DNA of 64,000 nt from Dawidia cretensis. GTDB taxonomy: Bacteria > Bacteroidota > Bacteroidia > Cytophagales > Cyclobacteriaceae. The DNA lies in NCBI RefSeq assembly GCF_018598175.1, contig NZ_JAHESE010000005.1:124001-188000 (forward strand). The letters are read 5' to 3'. The stretch's first letter is position 1, and every line of letters begins with the position of its first letter. A program made the translations under genes and the position numbers. The notes beneath the pieces are model-generated. The model saw nothing but the letters and a program-made list of their open reading frames with translations. It made no database searches and was not told the DNA's origin. Below are positions 42,276-49,924 of this stretch, in pieces.

Positions 42276-42713
42276 ATGGCGCAGAGGTTTTTTCTGGCGG
42301 ATGACGATGATGACGACCGCCTGTTGTTTGAAGATGCCCTTCGTGAGCTCTCTATGGAGACGAGCCTCATCATGGCAACAGATGGTGTTGACTTGATGGA
42401 GAAGCTGGAGGAGACCGTCCCGCCGCCACCCTCCGTAATTTTCCTGGATATAAACATGCCTCGTAAAAACGGTTTCGAATGCCTCATGGAAATGAAGCAG
42501 ATCGAAAAATTTCGTGATATACCCGTCGTCATCTTTTCTACCTCGAATGAAGACAGCACCATTGATCGTACGTACCGCCAGGGTGCCAGCTTTTACATTC
42601 ACAAACCGCGATCGTTCGAGAAACTGAAATCGGCTATTCAACAAATAATAGCCATTGATTGGAGCTTGCAAACGATGCAACCCAGCAAAGAAAAATACGT
42701 GCTTCATTTTTAA
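42276..42713 (+). CDS. Single-domain response regulator E
   Basis: A 145-residue free receiver closely related to receivers A and B: FFLADDDDDDRLLFED, D58 in VIFLDINMPRKNGFE, VIFSTSNEDSTID, lysine in YIHKPRSFEKLKSA and the tail QPSKEKYVLHF. It has no output domain. It stands 83 bp ahead of the CZB histidine kinase in the same direction, and shares its putative promoter element, so it is the best candidate for that kinase's direct partner. Confidence 0.92.
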   Translation: MAQRFFLADDDDDDRLLFEDALRELSMETSLIMATDGVDLMEKLEETVPPPPSVIFLDINMPRKNGFECLMEMKQIEKFRDIPVVIFSTSNEDSTIDRTYRQGASFYIHKPRSFEKLKSAIQQIIAIDWSLQTMQPSKEKYVLHF

Positions 42714-42769
42714 GCACGGCACACGCAAAAGACGCGGCCAGCCGTGTCGCACGTGTACGGATATATCGT

Positions 42770-42777
42770 TATCTTGA
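42770..42777 (+). promoter_or_regulatory. Possible minus-7 element of CZB kinase gene
   Basis: TATCTTGA within ATCGTTATCTTGAT, 19 bases before the kinase ATG; the upstream part is identical to the element before receiver E. Confidence 0.35.
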
Positions 42778-42796
42778 TACTTCAAATTTGGTGACC

Positions 42797-44479
42797 ATGG
42801 ATCTCTCTACGCTGGACTTTGCACAGGCCAGAACGAAGCATATATTATTTAAAACGCAGCTTCGTTCAATCTTATATCACGGCCAGACAGACCAGCAACA
42901 CGTATCGTCACATACTGCCTGTGCGCTGGGTGAGTGGATCTATGGGCTGGCACTGGCCGCCTACGGTTATATACCGGAAGTGGTCGAGCTGGAAAAAGTT
43001 CACCGCGACATACACCTGGCCGCGGCTCAGCTGATCGATCTCTATCATCTCGGACACGTGGAAGAGGCGCGTGCCGGTTTTACCTCGGTGGAGATCATGG
43101 CTGCCAACCTCATGCTGCTGCTGTCGGTTGTCGAAAATAAGATTGGCCCCGGGCAGACAGGATCCGACCTGGCGGGTGCATCGGAACGACTCACCATCTC
43201 GTACGAAGAGCTGCAGCAATTGCGTAAGATTCTGCACGATCTCGACGAGCGAATCAGCGAGGAGACCGTGCAGACGTTGCGCGCGCGGCAGATAGCCACG
43301 GCAAACGAGCATAAGTTCCAGCACTCGCTTATGCAGATCCAGGCCGCCGAGCAGCGCTTGCGGCTTGCTGTAGAAGCCAGCGATATGGGCACCTTCGACT
43401 GGGATCTGGAAAACCAGGAATTTTATAGCTCGCCTCGTCTGGTGGAAATATTTGGCTTTTCGGCAAAGGATGTTGTTACGCACCAGCAGTTGATCGCTGC
43501 GCTGCATCCCGGCGACCTGCACATTCGCGAGAAAGCCATTCGTACATCGTTTGCCACGGGTGGCCTGTCATATGAGGCGCGTATTGTCTGGCCCGACAGC
43601 TCCGTTCACTGGGTGCGGGTACACGGCAAAATCGTACATGATGCCGACAGCAAGCCGCTGCGGATGTACGGCACGGCGATTGACATCACACAACAGAAGA
43701 CTTTTACAGAGGCGTTGGAGATCAAGGTAAAGGAACGCACCGCCGAGCTGGAGAAGTCAAACAACGCATTGCAGAAATCAAATGAAGAGCTCGCTCAATT
43801 TGCTTTTGTGGCCAGCCACGATTTGCAAGAGCCTTTGCGCAAGATCCAGACCTTTGCCACCCGCATACAGGCCACCGAGACCGCGCTGACCGACCGCGGT
43901 AAGGATTACTTCCGACGCATGCAGCAAGCGTCGATGCAAATGCAGCAGCTCATTGCCGACGTACTTTCCTACTCGCGCATGAACGCCACCGAACAACACG
44001 TTGAAGTTCTGGGGCTTGGCGCGTTACTGACGAAAGTGCAAGAGCAGCTTAGCGAGCGCATCGAGACCGTAGGCGCAACGATCGAAGCAGACGCATTGCC
44101 GATGTTAAAAGTCATACCCTATCAATTCGAACAGCTGCTCTCCAACATCTTATCCAATGCGTTGAAGTATATAAAGCCGGGCGTGCCGCCGCGCATTGTC
44201 ATCACTGCGGACACGGTGCCAGGAAAAGCGATCGATCCGCTGGCTGGCGAAGGAGTGTATCACCGCATCACCATCACCGACAATGGTATTGGCTTCGAGC
44301 CGCAATACAGCGAGCGCATTTTCCAGGTATTTCAACGCCTGCACGGCAAGCACGAATACGAGGGCACCGGCATCGGCTTAGCCATTTGCAAGAAGATCGT
44401 GGACAATCACCACGGCTTCATCACTGCCGCCGGCGAGCCTGGACACGGGGCTACGTTTACAATACACCTGCCCGTGTGA
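42797..44479 (+). CDS. Histidine kinase with N-terminal CZB zinc-binding domain and PAS
   Basis: A soluble 560-residue kinase. Residues 1-120 fit the chemoreceptor zinc-binding (CZB) domain: H15, C42 in CALGEWIYG, and H69/H73 in KVHRDIH supply the 3-His/1-Cys site. A coiled segment (about 130-200) leads to a PAS domain (about 190-310; ASDMGTFDWDLE, VHWVRVHGK), a coiled linker, DHp with H341 (SHDLQEPLRKI) and the ATPase (NILSNALKY, DNGIGFEP, GTGIGLAICKK). In chemoreceptors and diguanylate cyclases CZB senses zinc or hypochlorous acid through the cysteine. That suggests a redox or metal signal here, which is inference. Start at MDLSTLDFAQ. It is flanked by receivers E and F. Confidence 0.9.
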   Translation: MDLSTLDFAQARTKHILFKTQLRSILYHGQTDQQHVSSHTACALGEWIYGLALAAYGYIPEVVELEKVHRDIHLAAAQLIDLYHLGHVEEARAGFTSVEIMAANLMLLLSVVENKIGPGQTGSDLAGASERLTISYEELQQLRKILHDLDERISEETVQTLRARQIATANEHKFQHSLMQIQAAEQRLRLAVEASDMGTFDWDLENQEFYSSPRLVEIFGFSAKDVVTHQQLIAALHPGDLHIREKAIRTSFATGGLSYEARIVWPDSSVHWVRVHGKIVHDADSKPLRMYGTAIDITQQKTFTEALEIKVKERTAELEKSNNALQKSNEELAQFAFVASHDLQEPLRKIQTFATRIQATETALTDRGKDYFRRMQQASMQMQQLIADVLSYSRMNATEQHVEVLGLGALLTKVQEQLSERIETVGATIEADALPMLKVIPYQFEQLLSNILSNALKYIKPGVPPRIVITADTVPGKAIDPLAGEGVYHRITITDNGIGFEPQYSERIFQVFQRLHGKHEYEGTGIGLAICKKIVDNHHGFITAAGEPGHGATFTIHLPV

Positions 44480-44486
44480 ATTTTGC

Positions 44487-44912
44487 TTACTGTTTTCGCG
44501 GTGTCCCCCGCTGCATCGCCTGATGGTGAATGCTTTCAAACAGCGCCCGCAACTTCTCACTAAACGTCGGTAAGTCGCTGGGCTTTACCAGAAAAGCAGT
44601 AGCGCCCAACGCCATACATTCTTTGATGTCGGCATCCGACGTAGACGTAGACAGCATCACCACCGGCACATGGTCATACCGTGTGTTGGCCCGTATGTGC
44701 TGCAGGCATTGTTTGCCGCTGATGCGCGGCATATTGATGTCGAGAAATATATAATGTGGTGGATCACTTTGTTCTAACAGATCCAGGCCATCCTGCGCGT
44801 TGACCGCAGAAATACATTCAATCTCATCATTTATTTGTAACAGTACTTCGGCCAAAACAAGGATGTCATCCTCGTCGTCGTCGATGTACACTAAACGTTT
44901 GCTTTTAGACAT
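44487..44912 (-). CDS. Single-domain response regulator F
   Basis: A 141-residue receiver on the minus strand: YIDDDEDDILVL, phospho-acceptor D58 in YIFLDINMPRISGKQ, VVMLSTSTSDADIKE and the lysine in FLVKPSDLPTF. It ends with a basic tail (MQRGTPRKQ) unlike the tails of A, B and E. It is convergent with the CZB kinase with only seven bases between stop codons. I start at MSKSKRLVYI; 17 upstream codons in frame look like leader. Confidence 0.9.
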   Translation of the reverse strand: MSKSKRLVYIDDDEDDILVLAEVLLQINDEIECISAVNAQDGLDLLEQSDPPHYIFLDINMPRISGKQCLQHIRANTRYDHVPVVMLSTSTSDADIKECMALGATAFLVKPSDLPTFSEKLRALFESIHHQAMQRGTPRKQ

Positions 44913-44973
44913 CTTCCCTCGGTCGCTGGTTGGTGTGGTACTAATCAAGATACACATTTGCACACAGACAAAA

Positions 44974-45144
44974 ATGGAGATCCATATAAAAACATATGTT
45001 TCCTGGGACGGGAGGCACCTATTTGCAGTGAACGGCTCATTAGTAACTGTAGCGGCGACACCTAAGGTGCAGGTTTGCTTCCGTGCAGAACGCCGTCAAA
45101 GATATGAGCTTACGGAATTACCTGTATATTTGCAGAAATCCTAA
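44974..45144 (+). CDS. Possible 56-aa protein, unknown
   Basis: A plus-strand frame MEIHIKTYVSWDGRHLFA to ELPVYLQKS. It alternates hydrophobic and polar residues like a small beta-sheet protein, and its codons look ordinary. It fills the space between the divergent receiver F and the next small gene and covers that gene's likely promoter. There is no visible promoter of its own. It could be a real small gene or a chance frame. Confidence 0.3.
   Translation: MEIHIKTYVSWDGRHLFAVNGSLVTVAATPKVQVCFRAERRQRYELTELPVYLQKS
45125..45132 (+). promoter_or_regulatory. Minus-7 element of the 81-residue gene
   Basis: TATATTTG is an exact TAnnTTTG match 23 bases before the ATG at 45156, giving a leader of about 17 nt. 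No TTTG minus-33 element is visible at the proper distance. Confidence 0.45.
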
Positions 45145-45155
45145 TACGATATCGC

Positions 45156-45401
45156 ATGACAAGGCTGGAATTTGAAAACCTCCCGCTAAACGATAAAGCC
45201 AAGTGGGTCTGGGAAAATGGCATATACCTCGAGACCATGGCGCATGGAACCTTCAAAGTAAACCTGTATGCCGTTGGTAAAGATTTTATTGAGGTTTATT
45301 TAGACGACGCCACCAACGAAGTCGACAAGATTGCCCTGGCCGAGGCCGGCGATGTAAACAAATACCTGGACAAGATCGAGTTGCCGGGAGATGGCAGGTA
45401 A
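45156..45401 (+). CDS. Small conserved-looking protein, 81 aa, unknown
   Basis: MTRLEFENLPLNDKAKWVWENG to YLDKIELPGDGR. Cytosolic, acidic, with WENGIYLE and a beta-rich centre (FKVNLYAVGKDFIEVYLDD). The pattern looks like a small regulatory or adaptor protein of Bacteroidota; I cannot name a family. It precedes corA by 53 bp in the same direction and may share its transcript. A good minus-7 promoter element lies immediately upstream. Confidence 0.7.
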   Translation: MTRLEFENLPLNDKAKWVWENGIYLETMAHGTFKVNLYAVGKDFIEVYLDDATNEVDKIALAEAGDVNKYLDKIELPGDGR

Positions 45402-45454
45402 CCCCTTGTACTCCGGCGGGTGGCATAATTTTTTGACGCCGTTTTGGTAAAAAG

Positions 45455-46354
45455 GTGACGACCATCTTAAAAGAAAACCACGGCACAGACTTTACCTGGA
45501 TCGATCTGGCGCAGCCGGAAAAAAAAGATTTGCAGGAGATCGCCACAAAGTATGGATTACACCGTACCCTGGTGGAGGACTCGCTGCAACCGGCACACTT
45601 GCCCAAATACGAGCAAACCGACTCCGTGCAGTTTGTCATCCTGCGCGCTTATGCCGACAATATCGACAAACGCGCCGACTCCATTCAGGAGGTGACGGAC
45701 AAGATCGCAGTCTTCATCAAGCCTGAAGTGATTATCACCATACACCGTGCCGACTACGACTTTTTGGCGCGTATAAAAGACAGCTATGTCGACACCGGTC
45801 AGTGCAGCTCGCCCTATGAAATTTTGCAACGCATTATCGAATATGTGCTGGCTACGTATGAGATGCCGCTGAGCAAAGTCATTGAGGATATTGACAATTT
45901 CGAGCCGCAAGTTTTTTTGCAAGAGCACCGAAAGAGCATGCTAAAAAGCTTCTATTATCTCAAACGTCGCGCCTCGGTAATCTCCAGGGTATTAGACCTG
46001 ACACGCGTCATTCTTGACAACTTGCAGAAGCAGCTGCCTACACCCGAGCTGAACGACCTGAAGGACTCGTTCGTGCGCCTGCAGACCATGAGCGCGCATA
46101 TACAGGACAGTCTGACGAGTTTATTGAACATCTACATTTCCCTGAATTCGCAGCGGGCGGGCGAAGTGATGCGTGTGCTGACATTGTTCTCTGCCTTCTT
46201 TATGCCGCTTACGTTTATCGTGGGCATTTATGGCATGAACTTTCAGCATATGCCCGAGCTAACCTGGTGGCTAGGCTACCCGGCTGTGCTGCTGGCCATG
46301 GTCGTCGTAACCCTGGTAATCTATATATGGTTTAAACGAAAGGGCTGGTTATAA
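45455..46354 (+). CDS. corA: CorA-family divalent cation transporter
   Basis: Inner-membrane Mg2+/Co2+ channel of 299 residues. The cytosolic funnel begins DFTWIDLAQPEKKDLQEI. The long stalk helix ends in the first membrane helix, with the signature FIVGIYGMNF (GMN selectivity loop) and HMPELTWWLG before the second helix and a basic tail IWFKRKGWL. Length is typical of the ZntB/CorA group. The start is GTG at 45455; no ATG precedes DFTW closely, and the frame upstream is short. The next gene, cheB-like, starts three bases after the stop codon. Confidence 0.93.
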   Translation: MTTILKENHGTDFTWIDLAQPEKKDLQEIATKYGLHRTLVEDSLQPAHLPKYEQTDSVQFVILRAYADNIDKRADSIQEVTDKIAVFIKPEVIITIHRADYDFLARIKDSYVDTGQCSSPYEILQRIIEYVLATYEMPLSKVIEDIDNFEPQVFLQEHRKSMLKSFYYLKRRASVISRVLDLTRVILDNLQKQLPTPELNDLKDSFVRLQTMSAHIQDSLTSLLNIYISLNSQRAGEVMRVLTLFSAFFMPLTFIVGIYGMNFQHMPELTWWLGYPAVLLAMVVVTLVIYIWFKRKGWL

Positions 46355-46357
46355 CGT

Positions 46358-46954
46358 ATGAAAAACGCACCCCACTATATCATAGGAATAGGATCCTCTG
46401 CGGGCGGCCACAGCGCGCTGAAAGAATTTTTCCACGACATACCGCCGGGACTGTCTGCGGCTTTTATAGTGGTCACGCATTTGCTGCGCGACCACCACAG
46501 CATGTTGCCGGAGATCATGGAGAAATATGTGGTGATGCCGGTGGAGCGGATTCATGGCATTGTCGTTCCGGAAGCCGGTCATGTATATGTCATGCCAGAA
46601 GACGTGCTATTAGAGATAAGACAAGGTACATTATACCTCACACCCCGACCGGAGGATTATGTGTGGAACCAGGCCATCAACGTCTTTTTTACATCGCTGG
46701 CCGAGGACCAGCGCGAGCATGCCATCGGCGTCGTTCTCTCGGGTATGGGCACAGACGGCGCGGAGGGTTCGCTCATGCTCTACCGGCATGGTGGTGAGGT
46801 ATTGGTGCAAGAGCCGGCGTCGGCACAGTTTGACTCCATGCCCAAGGCTACTATCCGGACGGACCACCCCGACCTTGTGCTGCCGCCACGGGAACTGGGA
46901 CAACGCCTGGCCGCGATGCTTCAGGTCGGCCACCAGACTCATACGGGCGCCTAA
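46358..46954 (+). CDS. Orphan CheB methylesterase domain protein
   Basis: A 198-residue protein consisting only of the CheB catalytic domain. The triad is readable: S14 in GIGSSAGG, H41 in VVTHLLRD and D133 in SGMGTDG. It lacks the N-terminal receiver that normally controls CheB. No CheR, CheA or chemoreceptor is in the window. Stand-alone CheB domains in Bacteroidota commonly partner with CheR-PAS kinases encoded elsewhere. It follows corA by three bases, so the two are probably co-transcribed, although a functional link is not evident. Confidence 0.9.
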   Translation: MKNAPHYIIGIGSSAGGHSALKEFFHDIPPGLSAAFIVVTHLLRDHHSMLPEIMEKYVVMPVERIHGIVVPEAGHVYVMPEDVLLEIRQGTLYLTPRPEDYVWNQAINVFFTSLAEDQREHAIGVVLSGMGTDGAEGSLMLYRHGGEVLVQEPASAQFDSMPKATIRTDHPDLVLPPRELGQRLAAMLQVGHQTHTGA

Positions 46955-47039
46955 ATTTTACTGACAGGAAACAGAACAAAAAACGCATGCGTTCGGTTGT
47001 GGTAACGCACACAGCCCTTTTAATACGAAACGTGCCCGC

Positions 47040-49382
47040 ATGCGCTCTGATCTACAGCTGGTTAACCAGCGCCTGACGAAATATACCCTAGCCGGTAAGA
47101 CTACGCTTTCCTTCCGGAACTTTTATTCACACCTCCGGCATCAACATGCCTCGGAAAGAGGTATACGTAAACAGCAGCTGGAGATCTTCATTCAGCAGTT
47201 CGAGGCACATCCCGCGTGGCTGCAACCGATTGATCTCGATCGTGTGGCCGACTATAACGCACTGTTTGACCTGATCCACGCTGCTGTTGAGCCAACCGCC
47301 AACGAAACCGAAGCCAGACTGTGGGGGCTGGGGGCACCACTGTGGCCGGCTATCTTTTACGGCACCGACGCGTTTTACAATCTGATCGACAAACGTGTAC
47401 GCGCCCGGATACCCGACTCGCTGAAATTTTCGGAAGACGAGACGATTGACAAGTGGCACTATGAATTTGTCTACTCGTTTATCCTGCGCAAGGTGTTTAA
47501 CCTGCCGATCCTCCCGCACGAAGACCTGACATATTCTTATATAGACGAAGACACCGGCCTGCTGAAGTACCTGGCCGTACGGTCGGACATGCGGTATGTA
47601 GAAGTACAACAATTACAGCCGCTACCCAACCTCGACACCGGCAAACTGGCGAACGCCCTGGACTGCGCACTAACCGGATACCTGCAGGAAAAGCTGCCCA
47701 TGGACGCCTTTCACTTCGAGGGGTTTGCCATCCTGACGGTAGAGGATGTTACCACGGAGAAGATACTGGAAAACATCCGTAACACCATGTTGGAGCATGA
47801 CCCCGCCGAGACGGGGGTCATCTATCGCCAGGTGTTGACGTTGCTCAAGTCGCTGGTCGGCAACAGCGCCATCCAGTTTGGTATGCTGCCCATGGTGGAG
47901 CTCAATGGTCACCTGCTGTCGTCATATGAAAACGACCCTTTTAGTATTCTGGCGAACACGGCCAGTAAACTGTCCATTCCCCAGTCGGTTTTCCTGGACT
48001 ACATGAACGGCTACCGCGCCAAGCCCAAGTCGTTGGTGTTTCATGCCACGGATGCAAAAGAAAACATCTCGTGGTTCGACCAGCTTTTTCAACATACGGG
48101 CATGCAGTCGCTGGCGTTGATCCCGGTCTTTCACAACAACACCCTGGTAGGTATACTGGAAGCGTACAGCGACCGTGCCGGCGTGCTGCAAGAAGCAAAT
48201 CTGAATCAGCTTGAAAACGTGCTTCCCCTGCTGGCGCAGCTGTTGCAAAAGAGCATTCTCGATTTTAACGCGTACATGGATCACACCATTAAAGATGTCT
48301 TTACGCCGCTACAACCGTCCGTCGAGTGGAAATTCCGCGAGGCGGTGTGGCAATATCGTAAAGACACGTTCTTTGGAGCCCGTCGCCATACCATTCCTAC
48401 CGTATCCTTCGAAGATGTATACCCGCTTTACGGAGCAATCGATATTCGTAACTCGACCATCGAACGCAACATTGCATTGCGCGCCGACCTGATTTTTCAA
48501 GTGAAGCTTTTACTACATACCCTGGACGAAATCGATACACAGATCGGCCTGCCCGGTATAGACGAGCTGATTCTCAAATCGAATATCTGGCGTGGCCGGG
48601 TGGAGGATCAATCCATCCACGTCGACGAGACGGCGCTGAAGAATTTTATCGAAGAGGAAGCGTTACCATCACTACGCATCCTGCACGACGAGCAGCCTGG
48701 CCTGCAAGCGTTGATCAAAACATTCCTGGATGCCAATAATGAACAGACGGGCGCCGTATTCCAGCACCGACGTATGCTGGAGGGGTCGATGCAACGCATT
48801 AACACCGCGATCAGCGAGCACCTGGAATTATTCCGCCGCGATTTAAGTAAACTATATCCGAACTACTTTGAGAAGTTCCGGACCGACGGCGTAGAGTACG
48901 ACGTTTACATAGGCCAGTCTATCGCACCAACCATTCCCTTTGAGCTGGCTCACGTCGACACTTTTCAACAGCGACAGCTTCGGTTCATGGCGTCCATATC
49001 CCGCATCACGCGCCGACTCATGCCCCGCATGGAAGTACCCTTGCAAACCACGCAGCTGATCTTTGTCCACCCCGCCACGATCGACATCAGCTTCCGCAAC
49101 GACGAACGCCGCTTTGATGTGGAGGGTACCTATAACATTCGTTATCAGATCATCAAAAAGCGAATCGACAAAGCAAATGTCAAAGATACACGGCAACGAT
49201 TAACACAACCGGGCAAGATTGCCGTTGTTTTTTATCGCAACAAATTCGTGACCGAGCGCTTTAAGCATTACATCCAGGAACTGCAGCAGGAGGGATTGTT
49301 AAAGAATGATCTGGAGGAGTTGGAACTTGAAGAGCTGCAAGGTATACATGGGTTGGTGGCCCTTCGCGTTGGTGTGCAGTAA
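47040..49382 (+). CDS. Large GAF-domain protein, unknown role
   Basis: A 780-residue cytosolic protein with no membrane helix or kinase, cyclase or DNA-binding motif. Residues about 340-410 fit a GAF fold (TGMQSLALIPVFHNNTLVG, ILEAYSDRAGVLQEANL, then a helix). The N-terminal 300 residues and C-terminal 370 residues are mixed alpha/beta and unassigned; the C-terminal part has a repeated RRLMPRMEVPLQTTQLIF-like basic strand. Similar long GAF proteins occur near Bacteroidota signalling genes. The ATG follows the cheB stop codon by 85 bp. It may bind a small ligand; no output is identifiable. Confidence 0.75.
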   Translation: MRSDLQLVNQRLTKYTLAGKTTLSFRNFYSHLRHQHASERGIRKQQLEIFIQQFEAHPAWLQPIDLDRVADYNALFDLIHAAVEPTANETEARLWGLGAPLWPAIFYGTDAFYNLIDKRVRARIPDSLKFSEDETIDKWHYEFVYSFILRKVFNLPILPHEDLTYSYIDEDTGLLKYLAVRSDMRYVEVQQLQPLPNLDTGKLANALDCALTGYLQEKLPMDAFHFEGFAILTVEDVTTEKILENIRNTMLEHDPAETGVIYRQVLTLLKSLVGNSAIQFGMLPMVELNGHLLSSYENDPFSILANTASKLSIPQSVFLDYMNGYRAKPKSLVFHATDAKENISWFDQLFQHTGMQSLALIPVFHNNTLVGILEAYSDRAGVLQEANLNQLENVLPLLAQLLQKSILDFNAYMDHTIKDVFTPLQPSVEWKFREAVWQYRKDTFFGARRHTIPTVSFEDVYPLYGAIDIRNSTIERNIALRADLIFQVKLLLHTLDEIDTQIGLPGIDELILKSNIWRGRVEDQSIHVDETALKNFIEEEALPSLRILHDEQPGLQALIKTFLDANNEQTGAVFQHRRMLEGSMQRINTAISEHLELFRRDLSKLYPNYFEKFRTDGVEYDVYIGQSIAPTIPFELAHVDTFQQRQLRFMASISRITRRLMPRMEVPLQTTQLIFVHPATIDISFRNDERRFDVEGTYNIRYQIIKKRIDKANVKDTRQRLTQPGKIAVVFYRNKFVTERFKHYIQELQQEGLLKNDLEELELEELQGIHGLVALRVGVQ

Positions 49383-49383
49383 G

Positions 49384-49635
49384 CTAAGCCTTCTCCACAA
49401 TCAATGAAAGTAGTCGCTCCCCCGGTCCGGTAGTGCCGCTAACAACAAGCGGCTCGGACACAATGCGTGCTGCAGCCTCCTGTCCCTCGTATACAATTTT
49501 GACAGAAGTTCCTTTTGCATAAGTTTTTACCTCGCTCTCGGGTACAGAGACACGTACTTGTACAGAATTGCCTTCATTAAAATCACGAAAGGTGATTTTG
49601 TCACTTTCAGAAATGCTGATCGGTTTCATAGCCAT
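49384..49635 (-). CDS. Small beta-rich protein downstream of a TPP riboswitch, unknown
   Basis: An 83-residue cytosolic protein, MAMKPISISESDKITF to GERLLSLIVEKA. A second ATG at 49629 could also serve. It alternates strands (SVQVRVSVPESEVKTY, TSVKIVYEG) with one short helix and has no cysteine or metal motif. It does not resemble ThiS, ThiC, ThiE or a thiamine transporter. It is the first and only frame after the riboswitch on this strand, lying below the hairpin at 49667. The gene ends two bases before the convergent GAF gene. Whether thiamine controls it needs a transcript map. Confidence 0.6.
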   Translation of the reverse strand: MAMKPISISESDKITFRDFNEGNSVQVRVSVPESEVKTYAKGTSVKIVYEGQEAAARIVSEPLVVSGTTGPGERLLSLIVEKA

Positions 49636-49666
49636 CGGAAGTTTAAAATCGAACAATTAGTAAGGA

Positions 49667-49699
49667 AAGAGGCTGCTTTATGTTGTAAAGCAGCCTCTT
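49667..49699 (-). terminator. Expression-platform hairpin of the TPP riboswitch
   Basis: GAGGCTGCTTTA pairs perfectly with TAAAGCAGCCTC around a 5-nt loop, extendable by AA/TT on both sides to a 14-bp stem. On the minus strand it is followed by TTTCCTTA, a weak T run. It lies between the aptamer and the 83-residue gene, where a transcription-control hairpin belongs. Confidence 0.6.
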
Positions 49700-49713
49700 C
49701 TTACGTTAATCTC

Positions 49714-49794
49714 GTCTCCTTTCGCCGGCATTATCCGGATCAAGTTTCAGGATCTGTTCTCAGATACAGGGTTCTGTACCACTCCTGTCAAGAC
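49714..49794 (-). promoter_or_regulatory. TPP (THI-element) riboswitch
   Basis: Read on the minus strand, the element begins GTCTTGACAGGAGTGG, continues with TACAG/CTGTA as stem P3 and TCTGAGA as the conserved pyrimidine-binding segment, then has the conserved pyrophosphate-binding half TTGATCCGGATAATGCCGG and closes with AGGAGAC. P1 is GTCT/AGAC and P2 is CAGGA/TCCTG. It aligns along its whole length with the E. coli thiM aptamer. It lies 130 bp downstream of the aconitase gene and upstream of the hairpin and small gene. Confidence 0.93.
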
Positions 49795-49924
49795 TAACTA
49801 CTTCCTGTAGTATAAATACTGTGCCATCCCCGTTTCCTGCGTCATTTCGCTCGTCCGGCAAAGTCGCTGAGGAAATAACGCGACCATCAAACAAGAGTGA
49901 TGCAGATTGTTCACAATTTGTAGA

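Noticed and set aside
44895-44945. A third ECF-type site (GTCTAA on minus, near 44906)
   Set aside because: It overlaps the start codon of receiver F (ATG TCT AAA), and the minus-35 box is only CCAACC with wrong spacing.
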